From assembly GCA_016931595.1 (NCBI GenBank), contig JAFGEN010000045.1, forward strand, positions 1 to 33,087: a DNA stretch of 33,087 nucleotides. Reading direction: 5' to 3'. Both the position numbers and the translations under genes were made by a program. Source of the DNA: Candidatus Aminicenantota bacterium (lineage in GTDB: Bacteria > Acidobacteriota > Aminicenantia > Aminicenantales > UBA4085). Below are positions 23,395 to 30,448 of the stretch, piece by piece; position 1 is the stretch's first letter, and the number at the start of each line of letters is the position of its first letter. The notes beneath the pieces were generated by a model, which saw nothing but the letters and a program-made list of their open reading frames with translations, was not told the origin of the DNA and ran no database searches.

Positions 23395-25176
23395 GTGAAA
23401 ACAAAAATCATGATCCTATTTTTGGTCCTTGCGGCCGGTTTGATGCTCTCCGCGCCGCAGGCCCTTCCCCAGAAATCCTCGGACCCGCAATTCAAGGTCA
23501 AGCTCGACTTCAACCGCTGGCACGATACCGAGGAGCTCTACGCCGATTTCCGGCGCCTGGCCTCCGCCTTCCCCAAGTTCGTCAAGGTGTCCTCGATCGG
23601 CAAAAGCCATGACGGGCGGGACATCATGCTGGTGACGGTCAATAATCCCGACACCGGCCCCGAGCTGAGCAAGGCGGCGATGGCCATCGAGGCCAACGTC
23701 CACGGCAATGAGATCCAGGGCGGAGAGGTCTGCTTGTACACGGTCTGGTACCTGATGGAGAATTACGGTCGTCTCGAGCCGATCACCCGGCTTGTGGACG
23801 AGCGCGTCTTCTATCTCATCCCGACGATCAATCCCGACGGCCGGCAGTATTTTATGGATGTGGCCGGCGGACGAGCCCGTTCCGGGCACGTTCCGGTCGA
23901 CGATGACAATGATGGGCTGTTTGACGAAGACCAGCCGAACGACCTCAACGGAAACGGGGTCATCGAACAGATCCGGAAATATGTCCCCGGCAAAGGCAAT
24001 TACCGCCTCAGCCTCTCCGACCCCCGAGTCATGGAACCCGTTCCCTTCGGAGAAAAGGGGGACTACCTCCTTCTCGGGCAGGAGGGAGTCGACGACGACG
24101 GCGACGGCCAGGTCAACGAGGACGACCTGGGCGTATACGACCCGAATCGGAACTACCCCAGCGACTGGCAACCTCATTACATCCAGAGCGGGGCGATGGA
24201 CTACCCGATGCAGCTGCCCGAAACCCGGGCCGAAGTGGAATTTTTAGCGGCCCATCCCAACATCGCCGGCTTCCAGTCCTATCACAACAACGGGGGCATG
24301 ATCCTTCGCGGGCCGGGGTCCGAGGCGACGGGCGAGTACCCGATGACCGATGTGGCCGCCTATGACGAACTCGGAAAGAATGGCGAGCGGATCCTGCCGT
24401 TCTACGAATACATGGTCATCTGGAGCGGGCTTTACACGGTCCATGGCGGAGGCATCGACTTCACCAACGACGGACTCGGGATCCTTTCGTTTTCCAACGA
24501 GCTGTGGAACGGGGAGCAATATTTCACCAGTCCCGAGCTGAAAGAACAGCAAAAAAACCCGAACAGCCCGATCGCCCCAACCCGCTCCCGCTATTTCTTC
24601 GACGATAAGCTCGAATTCGGAGACCAGTTCATGGAATGGACGCCCTTCAGGCACCCGACCTACGGCGATGTTGAGCTCGGCGGATCTTGGAAAAAGACAA
24701 CCAGCCGAGTCCCGCCCCGGTTCATGCTCGAGGAACTGTGCCACCGGAACATGGCCTTCACCCTGTACCAGGCCGACGAGCTCCCGAAGATGAAGATGGA
24801 AGCGGTCGAAACGCAACCACTCGGCGGCGGAATCCACCGGGTCTTCGCCGAGATGTCCAATCCCAAGGCCACGCCGACGATCCTGGAAAAAGCCGGCCGG
24901 AACAACGTCGTCAGGCCGGACCTCCTGACCTTGGAGGGAAAGAGCGTTGAGGTGATCGCAGCCGGCTGGATTGCCGACCGGGAATCCTTCAAGATCAACC
25001 CGACGGTGACGACTCTGATCGACCAGAAGGACCTGAAGAGGATCCTCCTGCGGAACGGCACGCCCGGGAAATCCTCCCGGACGATCATGTACCTGGTCAA
25101 GGGCTCCGGCCCGGTGACCGTGACATACGATTCGGTCAAGGGAGGCGTCATTTCCAAGACATTCGAACTGCGTTGA
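23395..25176 (+). CDS. Exported M14 family zinc carboxypeptidase
   Basis: This 593-residue precursor is a metallopeptidase expected to act on exported or external peptides. It starts with GTG at 23395, with TGAGG six bases upstream overlapping the previous stop codon, and has a signal peptide (core MILFLVLAAGLML). Catalytic parts are intact: zinc ligands His103 and Glu106 in NVHGNEIQGGE, His297 in QSYHNNGG, and general-base Glu369 in FSNELWN. Substrate-side INPDGRQYF and DPNRNYPSDW are present. Two aspartate-rich loops (DDDNDGLFDEDQ and DDDGDGQVNEDD) resembling thrombospondin-type-3 calcium sites interrupt the domain. A beta-rich C-terminal region follows residue 430. It ends the VPS10-M14-M14 operon. 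Confidence 0.92.
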   Translation: MKTKIMILFLVLAAGLMLSAPQALPQKSSDPQFKVKLDFNRWHDTEELYADFRRLASAFPKFVKVSSIGKSHDGRDIMLVTVNNPDTGPELSKAAMAIEANVHGNEIQGGEVCLYTVWYLMENYGRLEPITRLVDERVFYLIPTINPDGRQYFMDVAGGRARSGHVPVDDDNDGLFDEDQPNDLNGNGVIEQIRKYVPGKGNYRLSLSDPRVMEPVPFGEKGDYLLLGQEGVDDDGDGQVNEDDLGVYDPNRNYPSDWQPHYIQSGAMDYPMQLPETRAEVEFLAAHPNIAGFQSYHNNGGMILRGPGSEATGEYPMTDVAAYDELGKNGERILPFYEYMVIWSGLYTVHGGGIDFTNDGLGILSFSNELWNGEQYFTSPELKEQQKNPNSPIAPTRSRYFFDDKLEFGDQFMEWTPFRHPTYGDVELGGSWKKTTSRVPPRFMLEELCHRNMAFTLYQADELPKMKMEAVETQPLGGGIHRVFAEMSNPKATPTILEKAGRNNVVRPDLLTLEGKSVEVIAAGWIADRESFKINPTVTTLIDQKDLKRILLRNGTPGKSSRTIMYLVKGSGPVTVTYDSVKGGVISKTFELR

Positions 25177-25216
25177 CCGGAAGCGTCGGATGATTTGACA
25201 AACAGCCTGCTTCCGG
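25177..25216. other. Inverted repeat directly after the M14 gene
   Basis: CCGGAAGC (25177-25184) and GCTTCCGG (25209-25216) are perfect complements 24 bases apart, starting one base after the M14 stop codon. There is no T tract. The loop contains the -35 of the tRNA promoter, so the repeat may end or process the operon mRNA, or mark an operator. Confidence 0.45.
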
Positions 25217-25224
25217 GCTAAATA
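25195..25224 (+). promoter_or_regulatory. Promoter of tRNA-Gly
   Basis: A perfect TTGACA (25195-25200), 18 bases, then TAAATA (25219-25224), a weak -10. Transcription would start near 25231, about 33 bases before the mature tRNA. Confidence 0.45.
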
Positions 25225-25263
25225 TGTGTCTCGTTTGAGCCGGTCCCGGCCGGCCGAGAGAGC

Positions 25264-25335
25264 GCGGGCATAGCTCAATGGTAGAGTACCGGCTTCCCAA
25301 GCCGGGTGTTGTGGGTTCGAGTCCCATTGCCCGCT
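25264..25335 (+). tRNA. tRNA-Gly (anticodon CCC)
   Basis: A full cloverleaf can be drawn: acceptor GCGGGCA/TGCCCGC, D stem GCTC/GAGT, anticodon stem CCGGC/GCCGG with loop TTCCCAA (anticodon CCC, reads GGG), variable loop GTGTT, T stem GTGGG/CCCAT with TTCGAGT loop, and discriminator T as usual for bacterial tRNA-Gly. CCA is not encoded. GAGAGAG just before and TCTCTC just after the tRNA can pair and extend the acceptor stem in the precursor. Confidence 0.97.
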
Positions 25336-25349
25336 CTCTCTTTTTTTTT
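25336..25349 (+). terminator. T tract ending the tRNA transcript
   Basis: CTCTC followed by nine T (25341-25349). The CTCTC pairs with the GAGAG upstream of the tRNA, giving a long stem followed by a U tract, which could act as an intrinsic terminator for the tRNA precursor. Confidence 0.5.
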
Positions 25350-25360
25350 AGCGGTGAACC

Positions 25361-26161
25361 ATGATTGCGAGCTGGAACCTGTTGATCGATCCGTCCCCGG
25401 AGCCGGGGGATTGGAACATGGCCGTCGACGAGCATCTGTTCCGGTCCCTGACGGACGCGCCCGAGACATATGTCCGTTTTTATCGCTGGGCCCGGCCCAC
25501 GGCCTCGATCGGCTTCGGCCAAACCTCGAGCCGGGTCGTCGACCTGGAGTTCTGCCGGACTCACGGGGTGGATGTCGTCCGCCGACCGACCGGGGGGAAA
25601 CTTGTTCTTCACCACCGTGAAATCACCTACGCCGTCGTCTCCTCGGATGTCGAAGCCTTTACCTCCACGCTTGGAGGGTCCTACCGGCTGATCTCCAGGG
25701 GCCTGGTGCGTGGATTGAAGGGGTTGGGCCTTCAGGCCTCTCTGGCCGCCGAGACCCCCCGGGATTACGTGAAAGGCATCGTCCCTTGCTTTTCTCAGCC
25801 GGCCGCCGACGAAATTGAAATCGAGGGCCGGAAACTCATCGGCAGCGCCCAGAAGCGAATCGGAAGCCGGTTTCTACAACACGGCTCGATCCCCCTGGAG
25901 GGGGATGACGGGCTGCTCGGACCGGTCGCCCGCTGGCGGGAGACGGCTCCTCAACGGGGGATGACTTGCCTATCGGAAGCCCTGGGCCGGACGGTCGCGT
26001 TCGAGGAAGCGGCCGAAGCCCTGGCCGCCGGGCTGGCCGGACAGTGGTCCGTCTCCTTCCGTCCGCATGCCCTCGGGCCCGAGGCCCGGGCGGAGGTCGA
26101 AGCGCTCCGGAGGCGAAAATACGCCACGGATGCCTGGACTCTCGAGGGACGGGAGGGATGA
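25361..26161 (+). CDS. Lipoate/octanoate-protein ligase family enzyme, LipM-like
   Basis: This 266-residue cytoplasmic enzyme of the biotin/lipoate A/B ligase family attaches octanoyl or lipoyl groups to carrier proteins such as GcvH or E2 subunits. The family pattern is clear: RFYRWARPTASIGFGQ, VVRRPTGGKLVLHHREITY (ligand-binding loop), and GRKLIGSAQKR with the usual lysine. Cys143 in VPCFSQPAADEI occupies the place of the catalytic cysteine (Cys150) of Bacillus LipM, which points to octanoyl transfer from ACP rather than an ATP-dependent LplA. The end is short, with no LplA accessory domain. The ATG at 25361 follows the tRNA T tract by 11 bases; GGTGAA is a weak ribosome site. No LipA is in the window. 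Confidence 0.85.
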   Translation: MIASWNLLIDPSPEPGDWNMAVDEHLFRSLTDAPETYVRFYRWARPTASIGFGQTSSRVVDLEFCRTHGVDVVRRPTGGKLVLHHREITYAVVSSDVEAFTSTLGGSYRLISRGLVRGLKGLGLQASLAAETPRDYVKGIVPCFSQPAADEIEIEGRKLIGSAQKRIGSRFLQHGSIPLEGDDGLLGPVARWRETAPQRGMTCLSEALGRTVAFEEAAEALAAGLAGQWSVSFRPHALGPEARAEVEALRRRKYATDAWTLEGREG

Positions 26162-26178
26162 GGGGCAGGGGACATTCG

Positions 26179-26207
26179 TTGCATTTTCCCCAACCCGGTG
26201 TTAGACT
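26179..26207 (+). promoter_or_regulatory. Possible promoter of the 297-residue unknown gene
   Basis: TTGCAT (26179-26184), 17 bases, TAGACT (26202-26207). The predicted start near 26214 leaves a 17-base leader including GGGAG. Confidence 0.4.
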
Positions 26208-26230
26208 CGAGACGATATGGGAGCATGGCC

Positions 26231-27124
26231 ATGAACGAAGTCGAAGAACTCCTCAAGCTTGAGCCCAAGGACCTGCCTCCGCTGAGTCCGATCGTCCTGG
26301 ACGACCTTCACCAGAATGTCCTGAAAAATCTCTACCTCGAGCTTGGCTCGGGTCCTGTTCTCCACCTGCTTTCTCCGTCCTATTCCCAGCTCCACCCGAA
26401 TCCGAACCCGGCCCTGACCGAACTCGTCACAAAGAGGGAACCCCTTCTCGACCACGTGAAAGAGGTCCTCGTCCAGAATCTGGCCGTCTATTCAGTCCTC
26501 CTCCAGGTCAACAGCTATTTCATCGAACAGAACAACTTCCTCGTCCTGGCCCGGCTCAATGAGCGCGACTCGGGGGGTCGGAGGTACGAGGTCCAGTATT
26601 ACACCCATTCCCCGGTCGAGCTGCTGTCCCACTACGAGGACAAGATCTACATCGGAAGGGATTTCGTCGACCTCTTCAACTTCAAGCGGAAATACTTCGG
26701 CGTCCGCGAGATCATCGCCTCGCTCAAGGTCCAGAGCGAAAAGCTCATCGACCGGGCCGAGGACAGGCTCAAGAAGCCTCTCGAGTACAAGTCCTTTTTC
26801 CAGGAGATCCGGGAATCGGTGGGGGAGATCAACACCGAAAGCCTGTCCGTCCTTGAATCCCTCCCGCCCTACCTGGACGCGGCCAAGGTGGGGGAAATCG
26901 ACCTGATCGAGATCAATGCCCAGTACCGGGCGGTCGCCCATTACCTGATTGAACTCAACGACGAAGTGGCCGAGTTCGAGAACCTGCTCCGGTTCAAGAT
27001 GGAGATCGGATTCGTCCGTTATGTCACGAAATTCAAGAAGGACCTGACCAACCTCATCAACCTGTTCAACATCAAAATCAACGGCGCCTTGACGGCCCGG
27101 ATCAACGGGTTGCGGCAGAAATAG
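26231..27124 (+). CDS. Unrecognised 297-residue soluble protein
   Basis: I do not recognise a family. The ATG at 26231 is 7 bases after GGGAG; an ATG two codons earlier and a GTG at 26198 are in frame but fit the ribosome site less well. The protein has no signal peptide, no membrane segment, and no Cys or Trp at all. It looks mainly helical with long charged stretches (KVQSEKLIDRAEDRLKKPLE, ELNDEVAEFENLLRFKME) that may form coiled coils. A central more beta-like part contains YEVQYYTHSPVELLSHYEDK. The C-terminus FNIKINGALTARINGL is hydrophobic-basic. It stands alone, 11 bases from the end of a convergent gene. Codon use resembles its neighbours, so it looks native. Confidence 0.8.
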   Translation: MNEVEELLKLEPKDLPPLSPIVLDDLHQNVLKNLYLELGSGPVLHLLSPSYSQLHPNPNPALTELVTKREPLLDHVKEVLVQNLAVYSVLLQVNSYFIEQNNFLVLARLNERDSGGRRYEVQYYTHSPVELLSHYEDKIYIGRDFVDLFNFKRKYFGVREIIASLKVQSEKLIDRAEDRLKKPLEYKSFFQEIRESVGEINTESLSVLESLPPYLDAAKVGEIDLIEINAQYRAVAHYLIELNDEVAEFENLLRFKMEIGFVRYVTKFKKDLTNLINLFNIKINGALTARINGLRQK

Positions 27125-27135
27125 GGACGGGAGCC

Positions 27136-28452
27136 TCAGCGGCCGGCCGCATCCACCCGGATATCTCCGTGGGAGGTCGCAATCGCGACCTTCGGCTTTC
27201 CCGTTTCGGCGGAGAAGGCCAGCACTTCGGTCGTTCCGTTGGATGTCTCCGAATCGGGTTTTTCCTCCAAACTCCAGATGATCCGGCCGTTCCGCGTCCG
27301 GGCTTCGAAGGGGGCCCGGAATCCGGCCGGCCAGACGAGGCGGACGTCGGCGTACTCTCCCTGCACGCCGATGCCCCCGGACAGGACCGGAGCCGGGGCC
27401 AGGGTCAGTCCGGCATGGGAGAAGATGACTTCGGCCGGTCCGGAAAATCCGGCCAGGGACACGTTCTTGTAGGTCGTCCGGACGAAGATTGTTCCCGCCC
27501 GAAGGTCGAGTCCGTCGACTTCGACGTTGTTCCCGTCCACCCGCAGGTCGCCGGTCAGGCCGTCGATCCGGACGCGACCGTACGAGTTCGTCACGTCGAA
27601 GCCGCCGTCGACGGCTTTTGCCGCAATGTCGCAATGCCCGGCCCGGACCTTGATCGACTTGGCCGAGGAAATGATGATCCGTTCGTAAGTGGAGGCGATC
27701 TCGGCCTCGTCTGCAAGGTTGGAGGCCGTGACCTGGGAATGGCTGCCCCGGACGATGGTCCGGCGGGCGATTCGGTCCAGCCCGACTCGGCCGTAGGAAT
27801 GGTCGAGGTCGACGGATCCCTCGACGTTGCGGATGTCGACGTCGCCGTGCGGAGCGGACATGCGGACGTCGTCTCTGACACCGTCGACATCGACGCCCCC
27901 GTAACTGGCGAAGAGCTCCAGCGGCCCGACGATTCCCCGGACAAGGACTTCACCATGGGGATTGCGGATTTCAGACCGTCCCGTGCCTTCGATCCGCACG
28001 GGACCGTAGGAATTTTTCAGGACGACAGCGGTCTGGGGAGGGACGAGAATCTTGAATTCGGTGGAGAAGCGTTTCCGCCGGAATTCCTCCCGATTGGTGG
28101 ACAGGACCAGGCGGTCGGGAGATGAGACCACGTTCAGCCGGAGGGATTCGGCGATCGCATCGGCGTCGGCCCGGGACCGGGCGTAGACGCGCTTTTTGAA
28201 GTGAACAACCGCCTTGTCGGGCCCCCCGGCGGCGGAAACCTCGATTGCCCCGCGGGCGTTGAGAACCTGGATTTCGGCCGGGACAGGGCCGTCGATCTCC
28301 CGGCTTTCCTCGTAAGTATACTCGTCGAATACGCCGAGCCAGGGACCGTCCAAGTCGAAAAACAGGTCGTCCAGGCGGCCCGACTTCGCGTACGTCAGGA
28401 AGACCCCCAGCCCGATGACCAGGAGGGCGAGAACGATATCCCGGGCTCGCAT
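27136..28452 (-). CDS. Membrane-anchored DUF4097-like beta-repeat protein
   Basis: This 438-residue protein begins with an uncleaved-looking hydrophobic anchor (IVLALLVIGLGVFLTYA, residues 6-22). After residue 60 it is a long series of short strands with recurring S-Y-G / H-G-D units, such as LKNSYGPVRIEG, RNPHGEVLVRG, ASYGGVDVDG, APHGDVDIRN, DHSYGRVGLD, NSYGRVRIDG and TSHGDIRVD. This is the pattern of the DUF4097/DUF4098 adhesin-like proteins, predicted to be a beta-solenoid outside the membrane. No enzyme motif is seen. It is last in the left ECF sigma operon, starting one base after the preceding stop codon. Family members often follow sigma/anti-sigma pairs, so an envelope-stress output is inferred; the actual role is unknown. 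Confidence 0.82.
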   Translation of the reverse strand: MRARDIVLALLVIGLGVFLTYAKSGRLDDLFFDLDGPWLGVFDEYTYEESREIDGPVPAEIQVLNARGAIEVSAAGGPDKAVVHFKKRVYARSRADADAIAESLRLNVVSSPDRLVLSTNREEFRRKRFSTEFKILVPPQTAVVLKNSYGPVRIEGTGRSEIRNPHGEVLVRGIVGPLELFASYGGVDVDGVRDDVRMSAPHGDVDIRNVEGSVDLDHSYGRVGLDRIARRTIVRGSHSQVTASNLADEAEIASTYERIIISSAKSIKVRAGHCDIAAKAVDGGFDVTNSYGRVRIDGLTGDLRVDGNNVEVDGLDLRAGTIFVRTTYKNVSLAGFSGPAEVIFSHAGLTLAPAPVLSGGIGVQGEYADVRLVWPAGFRAPFEARTRNGRIIWSLEEKPDSETSNGTTEVLAFSAETGKPKVAIATSHGDIRVDAAGR

Positions 28453-28453
28453 C

Positions 28454-28669
28454 TCAATTCCGGTCGGAGGGCGGCTGCGGCGTGTCGGAGTTTTCGGAAC
28501 GGTTTTTGAGGCCTTCGATCAGCTTGGACGCGCCCCAAACGATCAGGATGACGGGCCAGAACCGCCAGACGTAATCCCAGGCGTCCAAGCCCATGTTTTC
28601 GAGGATGAAGACGAGGCCGAGGACGATGAGGACGAGTCCCCAGACAAGAGGATCTTTGCGCTTGGCCAT
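28454..28669 (-). CDS. Small LiaF/DUF5668-like membrane protein
   Basis: This 71-residue protein has two hydrophobic helices (LVWGLVLIVLGLVFILENM and FWPVILIVWGASKLI) joined by a short loop WDYVWRFWP, followed by a polar tail. The pattern GLVLIVLGLVFILENxG...WRFWPVILIVxG is that of the LiaI-LiaF-like/DUF5668 transmembrane region found in envelope-stress membrane proteins. It matches the C-terminal half of the preceding gene product (ILGLVFLLGNFN and WDFWPVIVIVIG), so the two probably share an origin. The ATG at 28669 has AGGAGCG a few bases upstream (GGAG). It lies 16 bases after that gene and one base before the DUF4097-like gene. It probably acts as a sensor or scaffold in the membrane. Confidence 0.8.
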   Translation of the reverse strand: MAKRKDPLVWGLVLIVLGLVFILENMGLDAWDYVWRFWPVILIVWGASKLIEGLKNRSENSDTPQPPSDRN

Positions 28670-28685
28670 GTTGACGCTCCTTTGC

Positions 28686-29177
28686 TCAGGTGTTTTTCTT
28701 CGAGAAGTAATCGGCGATCATCTTGATCCCGATGACGATGACGATGACCGGCCAGAAATCCCATAAACGGTCATAGTCGATGACGTTGAAATTCCCCAGG
28801 AGAAAGACCAGCCCCAGGATCATCAGGACCGCGCCCCAGAAGATCGAGCCGGCGGGAGTGGGGATATCGATGGACGGCGCGGGAATGGGGGCTCCTTCAG
28901 GCGTCAGCTCGCCGGCGGCCGCCTTGTTGATGGCCTTGGCGTTATTGACGCTGTCGATGATCTGGAAGAAATAGAAACCGGCCAGGAGCAGGCCGAAAAA
29001 CGGCTGGCCGCCGCGGTCCTGCATGGTCACCAGTCCGGCGAAGATGAGGATGAAAAGGATCCCCTTTGTGTACAGGCCGTTGTACAGGGATCCGATCCCC
29101 GGGAGAAAGGCGGAGAGGATGCCGGCGACGGCGGGGGATTTCGGCGGACGTTTCTGGATGATGACGGGTTCGGTCAT
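28686..29177 (-). CDS. Membrane protein with TM2-like and LiaF-like segments
   Basis: The start at 29177 has AAGGAG 7 bases upstream; the frame is open further up but without a ribosome site. The 163-residue protein has an N-terminal pair of helices with the TM2-type pattern KSPAVAGILSAFLPGIGSLY and GLYTKGILFILIFAGL, a third hydrophobic part FFGLLLAGFYFFQIIDSV, and a Pro-rich linker (PEGAPIPAPSIDIPTP). It then ends with a LiaF/DUF5668-like pair (GAVLMILGLVFLLGNF and FWPVIVIVIGIKMIADYF). It is thus a fusion of two small membrane modules. It follows the anti-sigma gene by 22 bases in the same operon. A role in sensing or stabilising the membrane is inferred from context only. Confidence 0.8.
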   Translation of the reverse strand: MTEPVIIQKRPPKSPAVAGILSAFLPGIGSLYNGLYTKGILFILIFAGLVTMQDRGGQPFFGLLLAGFYFFQIIDSVNNAKAINKAAAGELTPEGAPIPAPSIDIPTPAGSIFWGAVLMILGLVFLLGNFNVIDYDRLWDFWPVIVIVIGIKMIADYFSKKNT

Positions 29178-29199
29178 GGGAGGTCTCCTTGAATGATAT

Positions 29200-29694
29200 T
29201 CAATCCTTGTCCCGCTCCAGCGGATTGGACGAACGGAGCGAGGCATAGAGATTTTCGGCGAAGGACCCGATCGAGCCGGTGATCCCGCCGGCTTGGGCGT
29301 AGAGCTTCTCGACCCGGCCGACGCCGCGGTGGAACGTCCGAACGACGTTTTTTTCGAAGTCGCGGCGGCCGGGGTTCAAAAGGTAAAGCGAGGCGACGAC
29401 GCCCAGGACGCTGGCCGCCGTCAAAACGGGCTGAAGGCTCGGTTTCCGGAGCAGGGTAAAGAGGGAAAATTTCTGCCTTGGAGCGGCGATGGAGACCAGT
29501 CGACCTCGAAGCTCCGTCCCCGGATCGACCTCGGGGAAGACGGCCAGGGCTTCGTCGGCGGCTCTGAGGCAGGCCAGGAGCGAGGTGCAGGCCGGGCAGG
29601 AGGCCAGGTGGACCTCGACCTCGGCCCGTTCCCGGGGGTCGAGAGCGGAATCGGCGTAGGCGGGGAGCAGGTCTTCGATGCGGTCACATCTCAT
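29200..29694 (-). CDS. Anti-sigma factor with zinc-finger (zf-HC2 / ZAS type)
   Basis: This 164-residue protein is the likely antagonist of the ECF sigma factor encoded just upstream. The N-terminal cytoplasmic part has the zinc-binding anti-sigma pattern: Cys3, then His29-x3-Cys33-x2-Cys36 in HLASCPAC. A single membrane helix lies at about residues 85-106 (VLTAASVLGVVASLYLL), and about 55 residues follow outside, with a helix GVGRVEKLYAQAGG. The gene overlaps the end of the sigma gene by 11 bases (ATGAGATGTGA), which usually ensures equal synthesis. In the family, signals at the envelope lead to release of sigma by proteolysis or conformational change; here the signal is unknown. Confidence 0.9.
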   Translation of the reverse strand: MRCDRIEDLLPAYADSALDPRERAEVEVHLASCPACTSLLACLRAADEALAVFPEVDPGTELRGRLVSIAAPRQKFSLFTLLRKPSLQPVLTAASVLGVVASLYLLNPGRRDFEKNVVRTFHRGVGRVEKLYAQAGGITGSIGSFAENLYASLRSSNPLERDKD

Positions 29695-30247
29695 CGGAAT
29701 GCTCCTTTTTTTTCTGAAGGATCCGGGCCAGTTGGAGACGTCCTCGGTTGACCCTGGACTTTACCGTCCCTTCGGGCACCCCGATAATCGACGCCGTCTC
29801 TTCATAGCTTTTTCCCTGGATTTCCTTGAGAATGACGGCCATCCGGATGTCGGCCGGCAGCTGGTTGAGGCCGCCCCAGAGAATGCGCTGGCGCTCGTTT
29901 TGGAGGAGCCGCTCCTCGGGGCTCGACGTCCCGGCGGAGGCTGTCAGGATCCGGTCGTCGAATTCGTCCCGGTTTTTCTTTTCCCACTTGGTCCGGCGGT
30001 ATTCGTCGATCAGGTGATTCTTGGCCAGAGTGGTGAGCCAGGCCGAAAAGTTTCTTCCCGCTTCATACTTCGTGAGGGAGTGAAAGAGCTTGACGAAGAT
30101 ATCCTGGGTCAGGTCTTGGGCTTCATGGTAGGAACCGGTAAACTGATAGGCCAGGTTGAAGACTTTTTTCGAGAACTGGTCAACCAGCATGTTCCAGGAA
30201 CCTTCCCTGCCCTCCAGGCAACCTTGAATGATCGCGTCCAAATTCAC
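29684..30247 (-). CDS. ECF-type RNA polymerase sigma factor (left module)
   Basis: This 187-residue sigma-70 family protein has only regions 2 and 4. Region 2 contains AYQFTGSYHEAQDLTQDIFV and FSAWLTTLAKNHLIDEYRR. Region 4 contains LPADIRMAVILKEIQGKSY and the recognition helix VPEGTVKSRVNRGR. The start is GTG at 30247, with AGGGTGA about 7 bases upstream. An ECF-type promoter lies immediately before it, suggesting autoregulation. It leads an operon of anti-sigma factor, two small membrane proteins and a DUF4097-like protein. The second ECF gene on the other strand begins 201 bases away; the two proteins differ widely, so this is not a recent duplication. Confidence 0.95.
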   Translation of the reverse strand: MNLDAIIQGCLEGREGSWNMLVDQFSKKVFNLAYQFTGSYHEAQDLTQDIFVKLFHSLTKYEAGRNFSAWLTTLAKNHLIDEYRRTKWEKKNRDEFDDRILTASAGTSSPEERLLQNERQRILWGGLNQLPADIRMAVILKEIQGKSYEETASIIGVPEGTVKSRVNRGRLQLARILQKKKEHSDEM

Positions 30248-30261
30248 TCACTTCACCCTGA

Positions 30262-30289
30262 TAGACGAGACCGCTCGAGGAAAAGTTCC
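30262..30289 (-). promoter_or_regulatory. ECF-type promoter of the left sigma operon
   Basis: On the minus strand GGAAC (30289-30285), 17 bases, CGTCTA (30267-30262), the common ECF consensus. Start would be near 30255, about 8 bases before the GTG. A TATAAC (30307-30302) further up may belong to a separate housekeeping promoter, but its -35 is poor. Confidence 0.6.
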
Positions 30290-30374
30290 GTAACCAACGG
30301 CGTTATATCGAGACGACATGCCTGAAAACTATTCTACTCGATTTTCTGCCGACCGCACAGCCTCGGCCGCCCTC

Positions 30375-30403
30375 TTGAAAAAACGGCAGGAACGTTCTAT
30401 TTT
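30375..30403 (+). promoter_or_regulatory. Promoter of the right sigma operon
   Basis: TTGAAA (30375-30380), 17 bases, TATTTT (30398-30403), sigma-70 type. Start near 30410, leader about 39 bases. The spacer contains the palindrome GAACGTTC (30390-30397), a possible operator. Confidence 0.55.
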
Positions 30404-30448
30404 TTAGTGAGAGACGCAACGGCCGGACCCGGAGAAGGGTTTAGAGAT

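Noticed and set aside
30389-30420. An ECF-type promoter (GGAAC) for the right sigma gene
   Set aside because: GGAAC is present at 30389, but no CGTC-like -10 follows at 16-17 bases; the sigma-70-type match TTGAAA-N17-TATTTT is better.
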